NCBI GenBank assembly: GCA_030042795.1
Contig: JASHYZ010000353.1
Span: 1-7,215, forward strand
Length of the DNA stretch: 7,215 nt
Direction: 5' to 3'
Source of the DNA: Terriglobia bacterium
GTDB taxonomy: Bacteria; Acidobacteriota; Terriglobia; UBA7540
The translations under genes were made by a program, and so were the position numbers. Below the pieces are notes generated by a model. That model did no database searches, was not told the origin of the DNA, and saw only the letters and a program-made list of their open reading frames with translations. This document shows, piece by piece, positions 1 to 6,004 of this stretch. How positions within the stretch are numbered: the stretch's first letter is position 1; each line of letters begins with the position of its first letter.

Positions 1-1143
1 GCACAGCGGCACCCAGGTGGGATTCACGCAGACGCTGGCGAACCCGTATTCGCGCGCCTCGGCGCAAAGCCGTCTGATATCGGTTTCCGAGGCCTCGGGC
101 TTCAGCAGCGTGTGATCAATCAAGCGCGCGAGATCGGCGGGGATCTGCGTCACGCCCAGGCCTGCGCCGATACGGGCCGCGCCAGCCGCCACGACGCGCC
201 GCGACTTCTGCGGGCAGCTTTCGGCGCAATGCCCGTCGCAGCCCGGGCACACCGCGTCGTCAATTTCGAGTCCGCGCAGGGCGCACGCCTGTTGATCTCC
301 CAGGCGACATAGGACCTCACGCATCACTGCCTCAATCAACTGTTCTCGGCTCGCGTCGCCTGCCGCCGAAAAGGGTGCTCCAATATTTCCAATAATTTCA
401 GTGGGGGGGCGCGTTGCGGCGGGGCTGAAGCCCCGCCCTTCCCCGGCCTCTTTAGTCAGCGCGCTGGGTTGAGCGACAGCCGGCGGCGCAGGTTGCACGG
501 AGCGCTGCTCGATCGCAACGATCTTATCCACCCGTTTCTGATGCCGGCCGCCAGCAAAGTTCGTTTCCAGCCACACAGCCGTAATTTCGCGCGCAACCTC
601 CGGTGCCATCAGCCGCGCACCCAGCGTCAATACGTTAGCGTCGTTATGTTCGCGGCTGTTTCGCGCGGTTGCGCGGTCGTAGCAAACAGCGGCCCGCACT
701 CCAGGCACTTTGTTGGCCGCCATGGCGGAGCCGATGCCGGCGCTGTCGATCACAATCCCTCGCCAAGCCTTCTGCCCCGCCACGGCCTCGGCGACGGCGC
801 GGGCGAAGTCTGGATAATCTACAGCCTGCGTGGAGTTGGTGCCGAGGTCGCTGACCTTGTAGCCCAACTCGCTCAGAAAACCCTTGAGGTATTCCTTCAG
901 CTCGTAGCCGCCGTGATCGCTCCCCAGCGCCACGACTTGGCTCGCCTTGTCATCGGGCCGCTTGCCCGCCGAACCAGTCGGATCGTCGGCGTCCCCTCCG
1001 GCCGCGCCTTCAATCTGAATCCGCACGCCGCGTTCGTCCGCAAGTTCGCGCGCGCGATCAGTTATGATAGCGCCGGCGGGTAGACGCAGCTCGCCGTCCC
1101 GGGCCGCCTCGATATCCTCCGATGTAACAATGCGCCTCGACAT
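1..1143 (-). CDS. rpiB-deoC: RpiB-DeoC fusion protein, probably microcompartment-associated (partial, C-terminus beyond left edge)
   Basis: A single frame is open from the ATG at 1143 to the left edge (381 codons, no stop). Residues 1-46 resemble the N-terminus of EutT and other microcompartment enzymes (small residues, then [16 protein letters not shown]). Residues about 69-212 are an RpiB/LacAB sugar-phosphate isomerase domain: [11 protein letters not shown] (74-84), [11 protein letters not shown] (142-152), [10 protein letters not shown] (163-172), [11 protein letters not shown] (198-208). Residues 212-264 are a low-complexity linker, 265-282 a predicted amphipathic helix, and 299-310 a Cys cluster ([12 protein letters not shown]). 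From residue 338 the sequence is the start of deoxyribose-phosphate aldolase ([20 protein letters not shown]). RpiB interconverts ribose-5-P and ribulose-5-P; DeoC splits deoxyribose-5-P into acetaldehyde and glyceraldehyde-3-P. The usual RpiB catalytic Cys (CGTGIG) is replaced (DSAGIG, 133-138). The DeoC Schiff-base lysine lies outside the window. The start is supported because the EutT-like segment begins at once, although no clear Shine-Dalgarno precedes it. The microcompartment role is inferred. Confidence 0.92.
   Translation of the reverse strand, partial: MSRRIVTSEDIEAARDGELRLPAGAIITDRARELADERGVRIQIEGAAGGDADDPTGSAGKRPDDKASQVVALGSDHGGYELKEYLKGFLSELGYKVSDLGTNSTQAVDYPDFARAVAEAVAGQKAWRGIVIDSAGIGSAMAANKVPGVRAAVCYDRATARNSREHNDANVLTLGARLMAPEVAREITAVWLETNFAGGRHQKRVDKIVAIEQRSVQPAPPAVAQPSALTKEAGEGRGFSPAATRPPTEIIGNIGAPFSAAGDASREQLIEAVMREVLCRLGDQQACALRGLEIDDAVCPGCDGHCAESCPQKSRRVVAAGAARIGAGLGVTQIPADLARLIDHTLLKPEASETDIRRLCAEAREYGFASVCVNPTWVPLC
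418..437. repeat. REP-like perfect palindrome inside the RpiB-DeoC linker
   Basis: Nine-base arms (ggcggggct at 418-426 and agccccgcc at 429-437) are separated by two bases. On the minus strand it is translated in frame as residues 236-242 (GRGFSPA) of the fusion protein's linker. The core ggct..agcc is shared with the palindrome at 1251-1280, suggesting one family of dispersed palindromes. Confidence 0.75.
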
Positions 1144-1598
1144 ACTGGTAAATGCCCGCGAAAGACCCTAACTGTAGCGCGCACGCCGCACCCTGCGCAA
1201 GCTTGTGAGGAGCCGACTTATAGCGAACGCATTGGATGATGTTACATCCCGCAAGGGCACGGCTTTAGCCGTGCCCTTGCACCACCCAACTTGCCTTAAG
1301 ACTTAATGCGCTGTGTATAGTTCCGCGTTGATTCTCCCACCAAGGTCACTCAGCACAAGCTGAGGGCGGTGGGCTGAAGTTGAAGGAACGTCACACCGTA
1401 TCCGTTCAAGGCCACCGTAAGGCGCGAGGCAGGGGTGACCGTGGCGCCCGACGGGCCCTGCACCGGATCCGTGCTGGCATCGATCGGTCCGGTTTGTGAA
1501 CGATGACGCGACCGGATAAGATGGGGTATTCGAGATGATGCGTACCGGACAGGTTCTCACCAGGCTGGCGGAGATCCCGGCGCTCAAGGAGAAGAGGA
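1144..1598. other. 455-base divergent intergenic region between rpiB-deoC and the transglutaminase gene
   Basis: This stretch separates two divergently transcribed genes, so it must hold both promoters; no convincing -35/-10 pair could be assigned. It contains the long palindrome at 1251-1280. On the minus strand a frame ending with TGA at 1350-1352 encodes a hydrophobic tail (TVTPASRLTVALNGYGVTFL at about 1386-1445) that resembles the C-terminal beta-strands of secreted glycoside hydrolases. It has no start and is closed by an upstream stop after about 60 codons, so it may be a gene remnant. On the plus strand 1520-1598 reads as a coding-like frame (MMRTGQVLTRLAEIPALKEK) that runs into the next gene out of frame. 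I could not identify it. No riboswitch motif was recognised. Confidence 0.5.
1251..1280. repeat. REP-like perfect palindrome, 14-base arms
   Basis: The left arm gcaagggcacggct (1251-1264) pairs perfectly with agccgtgcccttgc (1267-1280) around a two-base loop (tt). It lies about 108 bases upstream of the RpiB-DeoC start and 318 bases upstream of the transglutaminase start. It shares the ggct..agcc core with the palindrome at 418-437. There is no T-run on either side, so a terminator role is not indicated. Confidence 0.8.
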
Positions 1599-2615
1599 AT
1601 GAAGACGAAACTACCGTGGCTGTTGGTTGTCGCCGTGGCGGCCATCGGGTCTGTGGCTGCTGAGGGACCTACCTCGGGCTCCAACAATGCGCGCAGATTC
1701 GAATTTGTTTACCAGGTGACGGTGGATCCGGTTCCGGGTGGAACGCTGAAGGTGTGGATTCCGGTGGCTACCTCGGACGACAATCAAGACGTAATTTTGA
1801 AGAGCGTCTCCAGCCCGGTGCCCACAGAGACTCGGCGCGATTCCGAATACGGCAATTCTGCGCTGTACGGTGAGATTCAGAACGCGGAAGCGCCCGCCAC
1901 CCTCTCTCTAACCTATGAAGTAACTCGAAAGGAATATTCGCGGGGTGGCTTGAGTGCCTTGATGCGCTACAACCGGGACTCCGACCCCGCGCCGCCCAAC
2001 CTGGCTCGATTCCTGGAGCCGGACCGCTTGGTGCCCATCAACAGCAGGTTTCACGAGTTGGCTGCCGAGATTACCCGCGGCAAGAACGGTGATGTGGAGA
2101 AGGCTTACGCGATCTACGATTACGTTTTCCATACGCTGCGCTATGACAAGTCGGGAACGGGTTGGGGGCGCGGTGACGCCATGTGGGCCTGCGACTCCAA
2201 GCACGGAAACTGCACGGATTTTCATTCGCTCTTCATGGCGCTGATGCGCGCGGAAAGAATTCCTGCGCGGTTCGAAATCGGCTTTCCACTTCCTGCTAAC
2301 AGCAGCGTGGGAGATATTTCCGGATATCACTGCTGGTCGGAGTTCTACCTGAGCGGACTGGGATGGGTGCCCGTGGACATCTCCGAAGCCTGGAAAGACT
2401 CGGCCAAGCACGACTTCTTCTTCGGTTCTCTGGACACGAATCGGGTGCAGTTTACAATCGGGCGTGACCTTACGCTGAATCCCCCGCAGGGTGGCCCGCC
2501 GCTAAACTATTTCGTATATCCTTACGTGGAGTTGAACGGACAGCCTTATGATCATGTCGAGAAGAAATTCTCGTTCCATGATCTGCCGCCGGGCGGCGCC
2601 GCAGCAGGGCGATAA
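1599..2615 (+). CDS. Secreted transglutaminase-like cysteine protease-fold protein
   Basis: A 338-residue protein of the transglutaminase-like superfamily. Residues 1-21 form a signal peptide (two early lysines, hydrophobic core 6-19, likely cleavage near SVAA/E), so it should act in the periplasm or outside the cell. Residues about 30-110 look like a beta-rich N-terminal domain. The papain-like core is about 165-265, with the triad visible: C205 in KHGNCTDFHSLF, H244 in GYHCWSEFY and D260 in WVPVDISEAW. Such proteins hydrolyse or exchange amide bonds in peptides or cross-linked proteins; the substrate cannot be read from sequence. The start is well supported by aaggag at 1586-1591, seven bases before the ATG. 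The next gene begins 47 bases after the stop on the same strand, suggesting co-transcription. The Gly/Ala-rich tail (331-338) is probably disordered. Confidence 0.92.
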   Translation: MKTKLPWLLVVAVAAIGSVAAEGPTSGSNNARRFEFVYQVTVDPVPGGTLKVWIPVATSDDNQDVILKSVSSPVPTETRRDSEYGNSALYGEIQNAEAPATLSLTYEVTRKEYSRGGLSALMRYNRDSDPAPPNLARFLEPDRLVPINSRFHELAAEITRGKNGDVEKAYAIYDYVFHTLRYDKSGTGWGRGDAMWACDSKHGNCTDFHSLFMALMRAERIPARFEIGFPLPANSSVGDISGYHCWSEFYLSGLGWVPVDISEAWKDSAKHDFFFGSLDTNRVQFTIGRDLTLNPPQGGPPLNYFVYPYVELNGQPYDHVEKKFSFHDLPPGGAAAGR

Positions 2616-2662
2616 GATGTGAGCGGATTCGGCCGTAGCCCGGATCGTTTGCGAGGAGGACT

Positions 2663-3388
2663 ATGCGACAACACGAAGGAAGCGCCAACACCGGTCTTGA
2701 TCGCCGCGAACTACTGCGCCGCTTGATGGCGGGCGCGGGAGCGGCGGGGGCGGCGGTAGCCTTGCCGGCAGGCTCGCTGGCCGCCAATGCGGGGCTCGCG
2801 ATGCCCATGCCCTCAACCAATACTGCTCAGGCGAGCGGGGGAATGTCCCTTGGGTCGGCCGAGCCGCCTGATCCGAGCCTTACTGCTCCGGACTGGAAAC
2901 CCAAGTTCTTCGACGACCATCAGGATCAGACCGTGCTTGCCCTGGCTGATCTGATGATTCCCGAAACTGACACCCCGGGGGCGCGTGCCGCCCAGGTGGA
3001 TCGCTTCATCGACCTGTTGCTGAGCACCGAGGGCCCCGGGACGGGCGAGGAGAGCAGCGGCAGCGACTTCACCGATTTCCTCTTGCGTAAGGGCACGCTA
3101 GAAGCTCAGAAGCGTTACATTGCCGCGCTCAACTGGCTAGATGGCTACACGCTGGCGCACTATTCCAAACCGTTCACCGCGCTGGATCAAGCGCATCAAG
3201 AGATCGTGCTAACGCTGCTGACGCACTCCACTGACGACCCCGAGGTGAGCCATGGCCGTGAGCTCTTCGCCATGATCAAAAGCTCGATTGTCTCGGCATA
3301 CTACAGTTCAGAGATCGGTTCATTGCAGGAATTGAAGTACCATACCAATCCTTTTTATACAAGCATGCCGGACGATTGTGGAAAGTAG
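2663..3388 (+). CDS. Gluconate 2-dehydrogenase subunit 3-like protein, Tat-exported
   Basis: A 241-residue protein of the gluconate 2-dehydrogenase subunit 3 family, the small partner of membrane-bound GMC-type FAD dehydrogenases. The N-terminus has a twin-arginine signal (DRRELLRRLMAG, 13-24) followed by an Ala/Gly-rich hydrophobic stretch (about 22-44). A Ser/Pro/Gly-rich spacer covers 45-75. Family hallmarks are LADLMIPETDTPGARAAQVD (94-113) and YYSSEIGSLQELKY (213-226). In known complexes this subunit is exported with the flavoprotein and helps pass electrons to a cytochrome. Here no large GMC subunit or cytochrome follows; the next gene is a cytoplasmic sugar-phosphate enzyme, so the partner must be elsewhere or the protein has another role. 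A strong aggagg at 2654-2659 sits three bases before the ATG, rather close. The gene probably belongs to one transcript with the transglutaminase gene. Confidence 0.9.
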   Translation: MRQHEGSANTGLDRRELLRRLMAGAGAAGAAVALPAGSLAANAGLAMPMPSTNTAQASGGMSLGSAEPPDPSLTAPDWKPKFFDDHQDQTVLALADLMIPETDTPGARAAQVDRFIDLLLSTEGPGTGEESSGSDFTDFLLRKGTLEAQKRYIAALNWLDGYTLAHYSKPFTALDQAHQEIVLTLLTHSTDDPEVSHGRELFAMIKSSIVSAYYSSEIGSLQELKYHTNPFYTSMPDDCGK

Positions 3389-3442
3389 TAGAGCAGCAAA
3401 GCAGCCGATTCGCCACGATCAGCGTGCAGTACCTAACAACCT

Positions 3443-4147
3443 ATGTCTGCCTCCAAGGTCATCGTTCAAATTTCTCTCGACTTCACTACTCTGCCCGAGG
3501 CGCTTGAAATGGCTCATCGCGCGGTGCGCGCGGGCGTAGATTGGCTGGAGGCGGGAACGCCGTTGATTCTCGCTCAAGGCCTTGAGGCGGTGCGGGCACT
3601 CCGCCGCGAGTTCACGCATCCTATCGTGGCCGATCTCAAGACCATGGATGGCGGCTATCTTGAAGCCGAAATGATGGCCCAGGCCGGAGCCACTCATGTG
3701 GTGGTGATGGGACGCGCGCATCCGGCCACCATCAAGGCGGTGGTGCGCGCCGGTCGCGATTACAGTGTGAAGGTGATGGGCGATGATCTCGCGTGCAAAG
3801 ACAAGCCCGCAGCCGCGCGCCGTATGCAGGACCTGGGTGTGGATTACATCGTGCACCACGTGGGATACGACGAGCGCCGCGACGAGGACGTGATCCGTGA
3901 GCACGGTGGCCGCGCACCTACGCCGCTTGATGAACTGGCGGCGATCGTCGCGGCCGTTGATATTCCCGTGCAGGCCGTCGGCGGCCTCTCGGTGGCGCAA
4001 ACCCGCGAGCTGCCGAAGTACGGTGTTCATCACTTGGTGTTGGGAGCGCCGCTGGCTGTGGATGCGGACTCATTCAGCGCGCCTAAACATGATGTCGAGG
4101 CGCTGCTAATCGAGATCATCGGACGGCTTAAACCACATCAGCATTGA
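3443..4147 (+). CDS. 3-hexulose-6-phosphate synthase / 3-keto-L-gulonate-6-phosphate decarboxylase family enzyme
   Basis: A 234-residue TIM-barrel protein of the orotidine-5'-phosphate decarboxylase superfamily. The family signature D-x-K-x-x-D is intact (DLKTMD, D64, K66, D69), with E36 in WLEAGTP, a phosphate-binding VGGL at 179-182 and GAPL at 201-204. After strand six it has HHVGYDERRDE (138-148), closer to the H-x-G-x-D pattern of 3-hexulose-6-phosphate synthase (HxlA, ribulose-5-P plus formaldehyde) than to the HRSRD pattern of UlaD-type decarboxylases. I therefore favour a hexulose-phosphate synthase-like activity, or its reverse, but substrate is not proven. No 6-phospho-3-hexuloisomerase partner is in the window. 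Length is normal for the family, and there is no signal peptide, so it is cytoplasmic. No clear Shine-Dalgarno is seen; the start is chosen because strand one (KVIVQISLD) follows directly. It lies 54 bases after the previous stop. Confidence 0.85.
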   Translation: MSASKVIVQISLDFTTLPEALEMAHRAVRAGVDWLEAGTPLILAQGLEAVRALRREFTHPIVADLKTMDGGYLEAEMMAQAGATHVVVMGRAHPATIKAVVRAGRDYSVKVMGDDLACKDKPAAARRMQDLGVDYIVHHVGYDERRDEDVIREHGGRAPTPLDELAAIVAAVDIPVQAVGGLSVAQTRELPKYGVHHLVLGAPLAVDADSFSAPKHDVEALLIEIIGRLKPHQH

Positions 4148-4161
4148 TCGATGTATTAACC

Positions 4162-4189
4162 TTGCGCTGGCTCAAAGTTCAGGTATATG
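4162..4189 (+). promoter_or_regulatory. Possible sigma-70-type promoter for the membrane-protein gene
   Basis: ttgcgc (4162-4167) and tatatg (4184-4189) are spaced by 16 bases in the 98-base gap before the membrane-protein gene. The -10 element is good and the -35 weak. Acidobacterial promoter rules are poorly known, so this is a tentative reading. Confidence 0.2.
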
Positions 4190-4235
4190 CTTCCCCGGAC
4201 TTGAATCCTAACGCGGCACCTGGGCAGGAGTGCCG

Positions 4236-4242
4236 AAGGAGG
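4236..4242 (+). promoter_or_regulatory. Ribosome binding site fixing the membrane-protein start
   Basis: aaggagg lies three bases before the ATG at 4246. It argues for this start over the in-frame TTG at 4144, which overlaps the upstream stop, has no Shine-Dalgarno, and would add 34 polar residues before the first membrane helix. Confidence 0.8.
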
Positions 4243-4245
4243 CTT

Positions 4246-4932
4246 ATGAACGGGACAACGTCGGGTTCTTCAGTTAGCATCGGAAAGCTGATCATGGTTC
4301 CAGCTTTGATTACGTTGGCCATCACCATCTTGCGCCTCGTCGGTGAGCTGCAGCACTGGCCCGCGCCGTGGTTCAGTAATGCGGCTGGAGGTGGCGGGGC
4401 CATTGTTGGCATTTCCTGGCTGCCCTTCATCTTCGGACCCTATTTCGCCTGGAAGTTGGCGGCTGCGGGCGACGAGCCGGCAAGCGCCGGCAAGGCCATC
4501 GGGATGAGCGCTCTGGGGCTGGTGGTATTAATCCTGGGCGGAATCGCTTCCTTCGTCGGTTTCAGCAAACATATGACGCCCCCGCTTCTTCTGGGATTCG
4601 TGATTATGCTGGCGTCGGCGTTTCTACCGCGCTTGGGGTGGCGCTCATTCGGAAACGCTCTGCTGGCATACGCGTTCGCTGCGCGCATTCCCGTGCTTAT
4701 TGTGATGTACATCGCCATGAGCGCCAACGGCGGTCAAGGCTGGGGCACGCACTATGATGTTGCGGGTCAGGGTTTCGTAGTCACTTCGTTCGCGCAGAAG
4801 TTTGTTGACTTGGCCGTGCTTCCGCAAATGAGTCTCTGGATCGGATGGACTGCGGTCATCGGCGGTCTGCTGGGTACGATCGTGACTGCGCTATTTCACC
4901 CTGGCAGGCATGCAGCTCCGGCCGCCGCGTAG
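4246..4932 (+). CDS. Six-helix integral membrane protein of unknown function
   Basis: A 228-residue protein that I do not recognise as a named family. Hydrophobic segments suggest six membrane helices at about 13-33, 50-69, 84-106, 111-128, 136-158 and 197-216. The first helix ends with RLVGELQHWPAPWF (30-43), which puts charged and aromatic residues at the membrane edge. A longer polar loop with GGQGWGTHYD (162-171) lies between helices five and six, and a short Ala/Pro tail ends the protein. It has no visible catalytic or transporter motif. The preferred start is supported by aaggagg at 4236-4242. The stop is doubled in frame (tagtaa). The gene follows the hexulose-phosphate synthase-like gene by 98 bases on the same strand. 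It converges on the acetyltransferase gene with only 13 bases between stops, so there is no room for a dedicated terminator. Confidence 0.82.
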   Translation: MNGTTSGSSVSIGKLIMVPALITLAITILRLVGELQHWPAPWFSNAAGGGGAIVGISWLPFIFGPYFAWKLAAAGDEPASAGKAIGMSALGLVVLILGGIASFVGFSKHMTPPLLLGFVIMLASAFLPRLGWRSFGNALLAYAFAARIPVLIVMYIAMSANGGQGWGTHYDVAGQGFVVTSFAQKFVDLAVLPQMSLWIGWTAVIGGLLGTIVTALFHPGRHAAPAAA

Positions 4933-4945
4933 TAAGCACAGCGGA

Positions 4946-5836
4946 TCAAAAGAGGATGGAGGGCAGCCAGGCGCCAGAGGGCTCATTGTAGAGTCCGGTG
5001 GTCATGAGCGTCATGGGCTGCACCACCCGCAGGCCGTTAGCGAGACACCAGCGAAAGAGCGCGCTGTTGCGCGAGGGTACCAGGATGCCCGGACCTCCAA
5101 ACGATTCGACGGAGGCAATCAGGGCTTTGAGATCGAGGTTCGTCTCCGCTGTGGTGTGACCGAAGAAGGCGAGCGCAGAAGTATACCCTGTGATCCGCCC
5201 GCCGCGCTCGACCACCAGAGCGCTGCCCTGCTGAATCGCTTCGGCGAGGTCTCGGCCGCGGTCGAAACCATGCACCTGCCGCGAAAGCTCGTTGCATGGG
5301 TCCAAGTCCGCAGGCTGCGCGCTCCTCACTGTGCATCCCGGAACATTCCTCTGCGCTGTTCTGCCCTGCATGCAAGATAAGGGCTCCCGCACGTCAAAGC
5401 CGAGACTCGTATAAAGCGAAAGAGAGCGGTTGTGAAAAGCAGCCTGCACCAGCCGGACTCCGGCCGCGCCTCGATCGCGGGCGCGATCCATCACCGCCTG
5501 CATCAGTCTGCGTCCGATCCCACGGTTTTGCACTTCGGAGTTGACAGTGATTGGTCCCACGCCCGCGATTGTCGCGCGCTCATCCAGACAATTGCTGCCT
5601 GCGATCCGGTCTCCGGTTTCCGCTACTACACAGTAGAAGCCGGAATGTGAAAACATCCTCGAAAGCACACCGATAGGGGCTTCAGGCGCCGGGAAATCAC
5701 AAGGAAAGCCGTGGCGCTGATTCAAGGTGTTGAATGCGTCGTAGCAGATCTGGCCGCAAACGGCGGCGTCCTCGGGCCGCGCCTGGCGCACCACCACATC
5801 CTTCGGTAGTGGCTCGGCTGATATGGTTGGTGACAT
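4946..5836 (-). CDS. Two-domain GNAT family N-acetyltransferase
   Basis: A 296-residue protein of the Gcn5-related N-acetyltransferase superfamily, which moves an acetyl group from acetyl-CoA to an amine. The N-terminal GNAT domain covers about 14-155: VRQARPEDAAVC is the usual first strand and helix, V98-NSEVQNRGIGRRLM holds the Q/R-x-x-G-x-G/A acetyl-CoA pyrophosphate loop (QNRGIG, 103-108), and FHNRSLSLYTSLGFDVRE (134-151) is the motif B region. Residues about 168-296 form a second, degenerate GNAT-like domain without a recognisable pyrophosphate loop (GYTSALAFFGHT, 217-228; PMTLMTTGLY, 274-283), as seen in paired-domain acetyltransferases. The substrate is not predictable. Translation is likely helped by a duplicated Shine-Dalgarno-like sequence (5844-5860). 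The SDR gene ends 168 bases upstream on the same strand, so the two could share a transcript or this gene could have its own promoter. Confidence 0.9.
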   Translation of the reverse strand: MSPTISAEPLPKDVVVRQARPEDAAVCGQICYDAFNTLNQRHGFPCDFPAPEAPIGVLSRMFSHSGFYCVVAETGDRIAGSNCLDERATIAGVGPITVNSEVQNRGIGRRLMQAVMDRARDRGAAGVRLVQAAFHNRSLSLYTSLGFDVREPLSCMQGRTAQRNVPGCTVRSAQPADLDPCNELSRQVHGFDRGRDLAEAIQQGSALVVERGGRITGYTSALAFFGHTTAETNLDLKALIASVESFGGPGILVPSRNSALFRWCLANGLRVVQPMTLMTTGLYNEPSGAWLPSILF

Positions 5837-5843
5837 GGGCTCT

Positions 5844-5860
5844 ACCTTCCTAACCTTCCT
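5844..5860 (-). promoter_or_regulatory. Duplicated Shine-Dalgarno-like sequence before the GNAT gene
   Basis: On the minus strand aggaaggt occurs twice, separated by one base (5853-5860 and 5844-5851). The copy nearer the gene is seven bases before the ATG at 5836. Two purine-rich anti-Shine-Dalgarno matches in tandem are unusual and may give strong or start-flexible ribosome loading. Confidence 0.5.
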
Positions 5861-6004
5861 GGTAGCTCATAGCATACCACTGCTTTGTTCCTGGAATTAA
5901 GGATGGGATTCGATGCGGCCTAGTGGGGATTACGAAATATAGTGACGGCGATTCCTGTAGCGGCGCTCAGAGAACATTGCTCCGGCAGACGCGCACTGTT
6001 CCCT

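Noticed and set aside
112..312. 66-codon plus-strand open frame
   Set aside because: Antisense to the Cys-cluster and DeoC start of the fusion gene; Arg/Ala-rich with no recognisable motif.
469..1083. 204-codon plus-strand open frame
   Set aside because: It is the antisense shadow of the RpiB domain and linker; the minus-strand frame has clear family motifs and this one has none.
1144..1598. Possible riboswitch upstream of the transglutaminase gene (a cobalamin element was considered because of the microcompartment context)
   Set aside because: No B12-box or other conserved riboswitch core was found on either strand.
1535..1663. 43-codon plus-strand frame starting MMRTGQV, overlapping the transglutaminase start
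   Set aside because: The beginning looks protein-like, but the frame becomes Cys/Gly/Arg-rich once inside the transglutaminase gene and there is no Shine-Dalgarno. Kept only as a possible remnant.
1303..1687. Two overlapping minus-strand frames of 93-94 codons
   Set aside because: They overlap the transglutaminase start region or its leader and show no protein-like pattern; the third minus frame in this region is the only one with a plausible protein tail.
3419..4033. 204-codon minus-strand frame opposite the hexulose-phosphate synthase-like gene
   Set aside because: His/Arg-rich antisense shadow; the plus strand carries the intact active-site motifs.
4144..4245. 34-residue N-terminal extension of the membrane protein from a TTG start
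   Set aside because: No ribosome binding site, overlap with the previous stop, and a strong Shine-Dalgarno just before ATG 4246.
4910..5380. 156-codon plus-strand frame opposite the GNAT gene
   Set aside because: Antisense shadow without motifs; the minus-strand GNAT frame is well supported.
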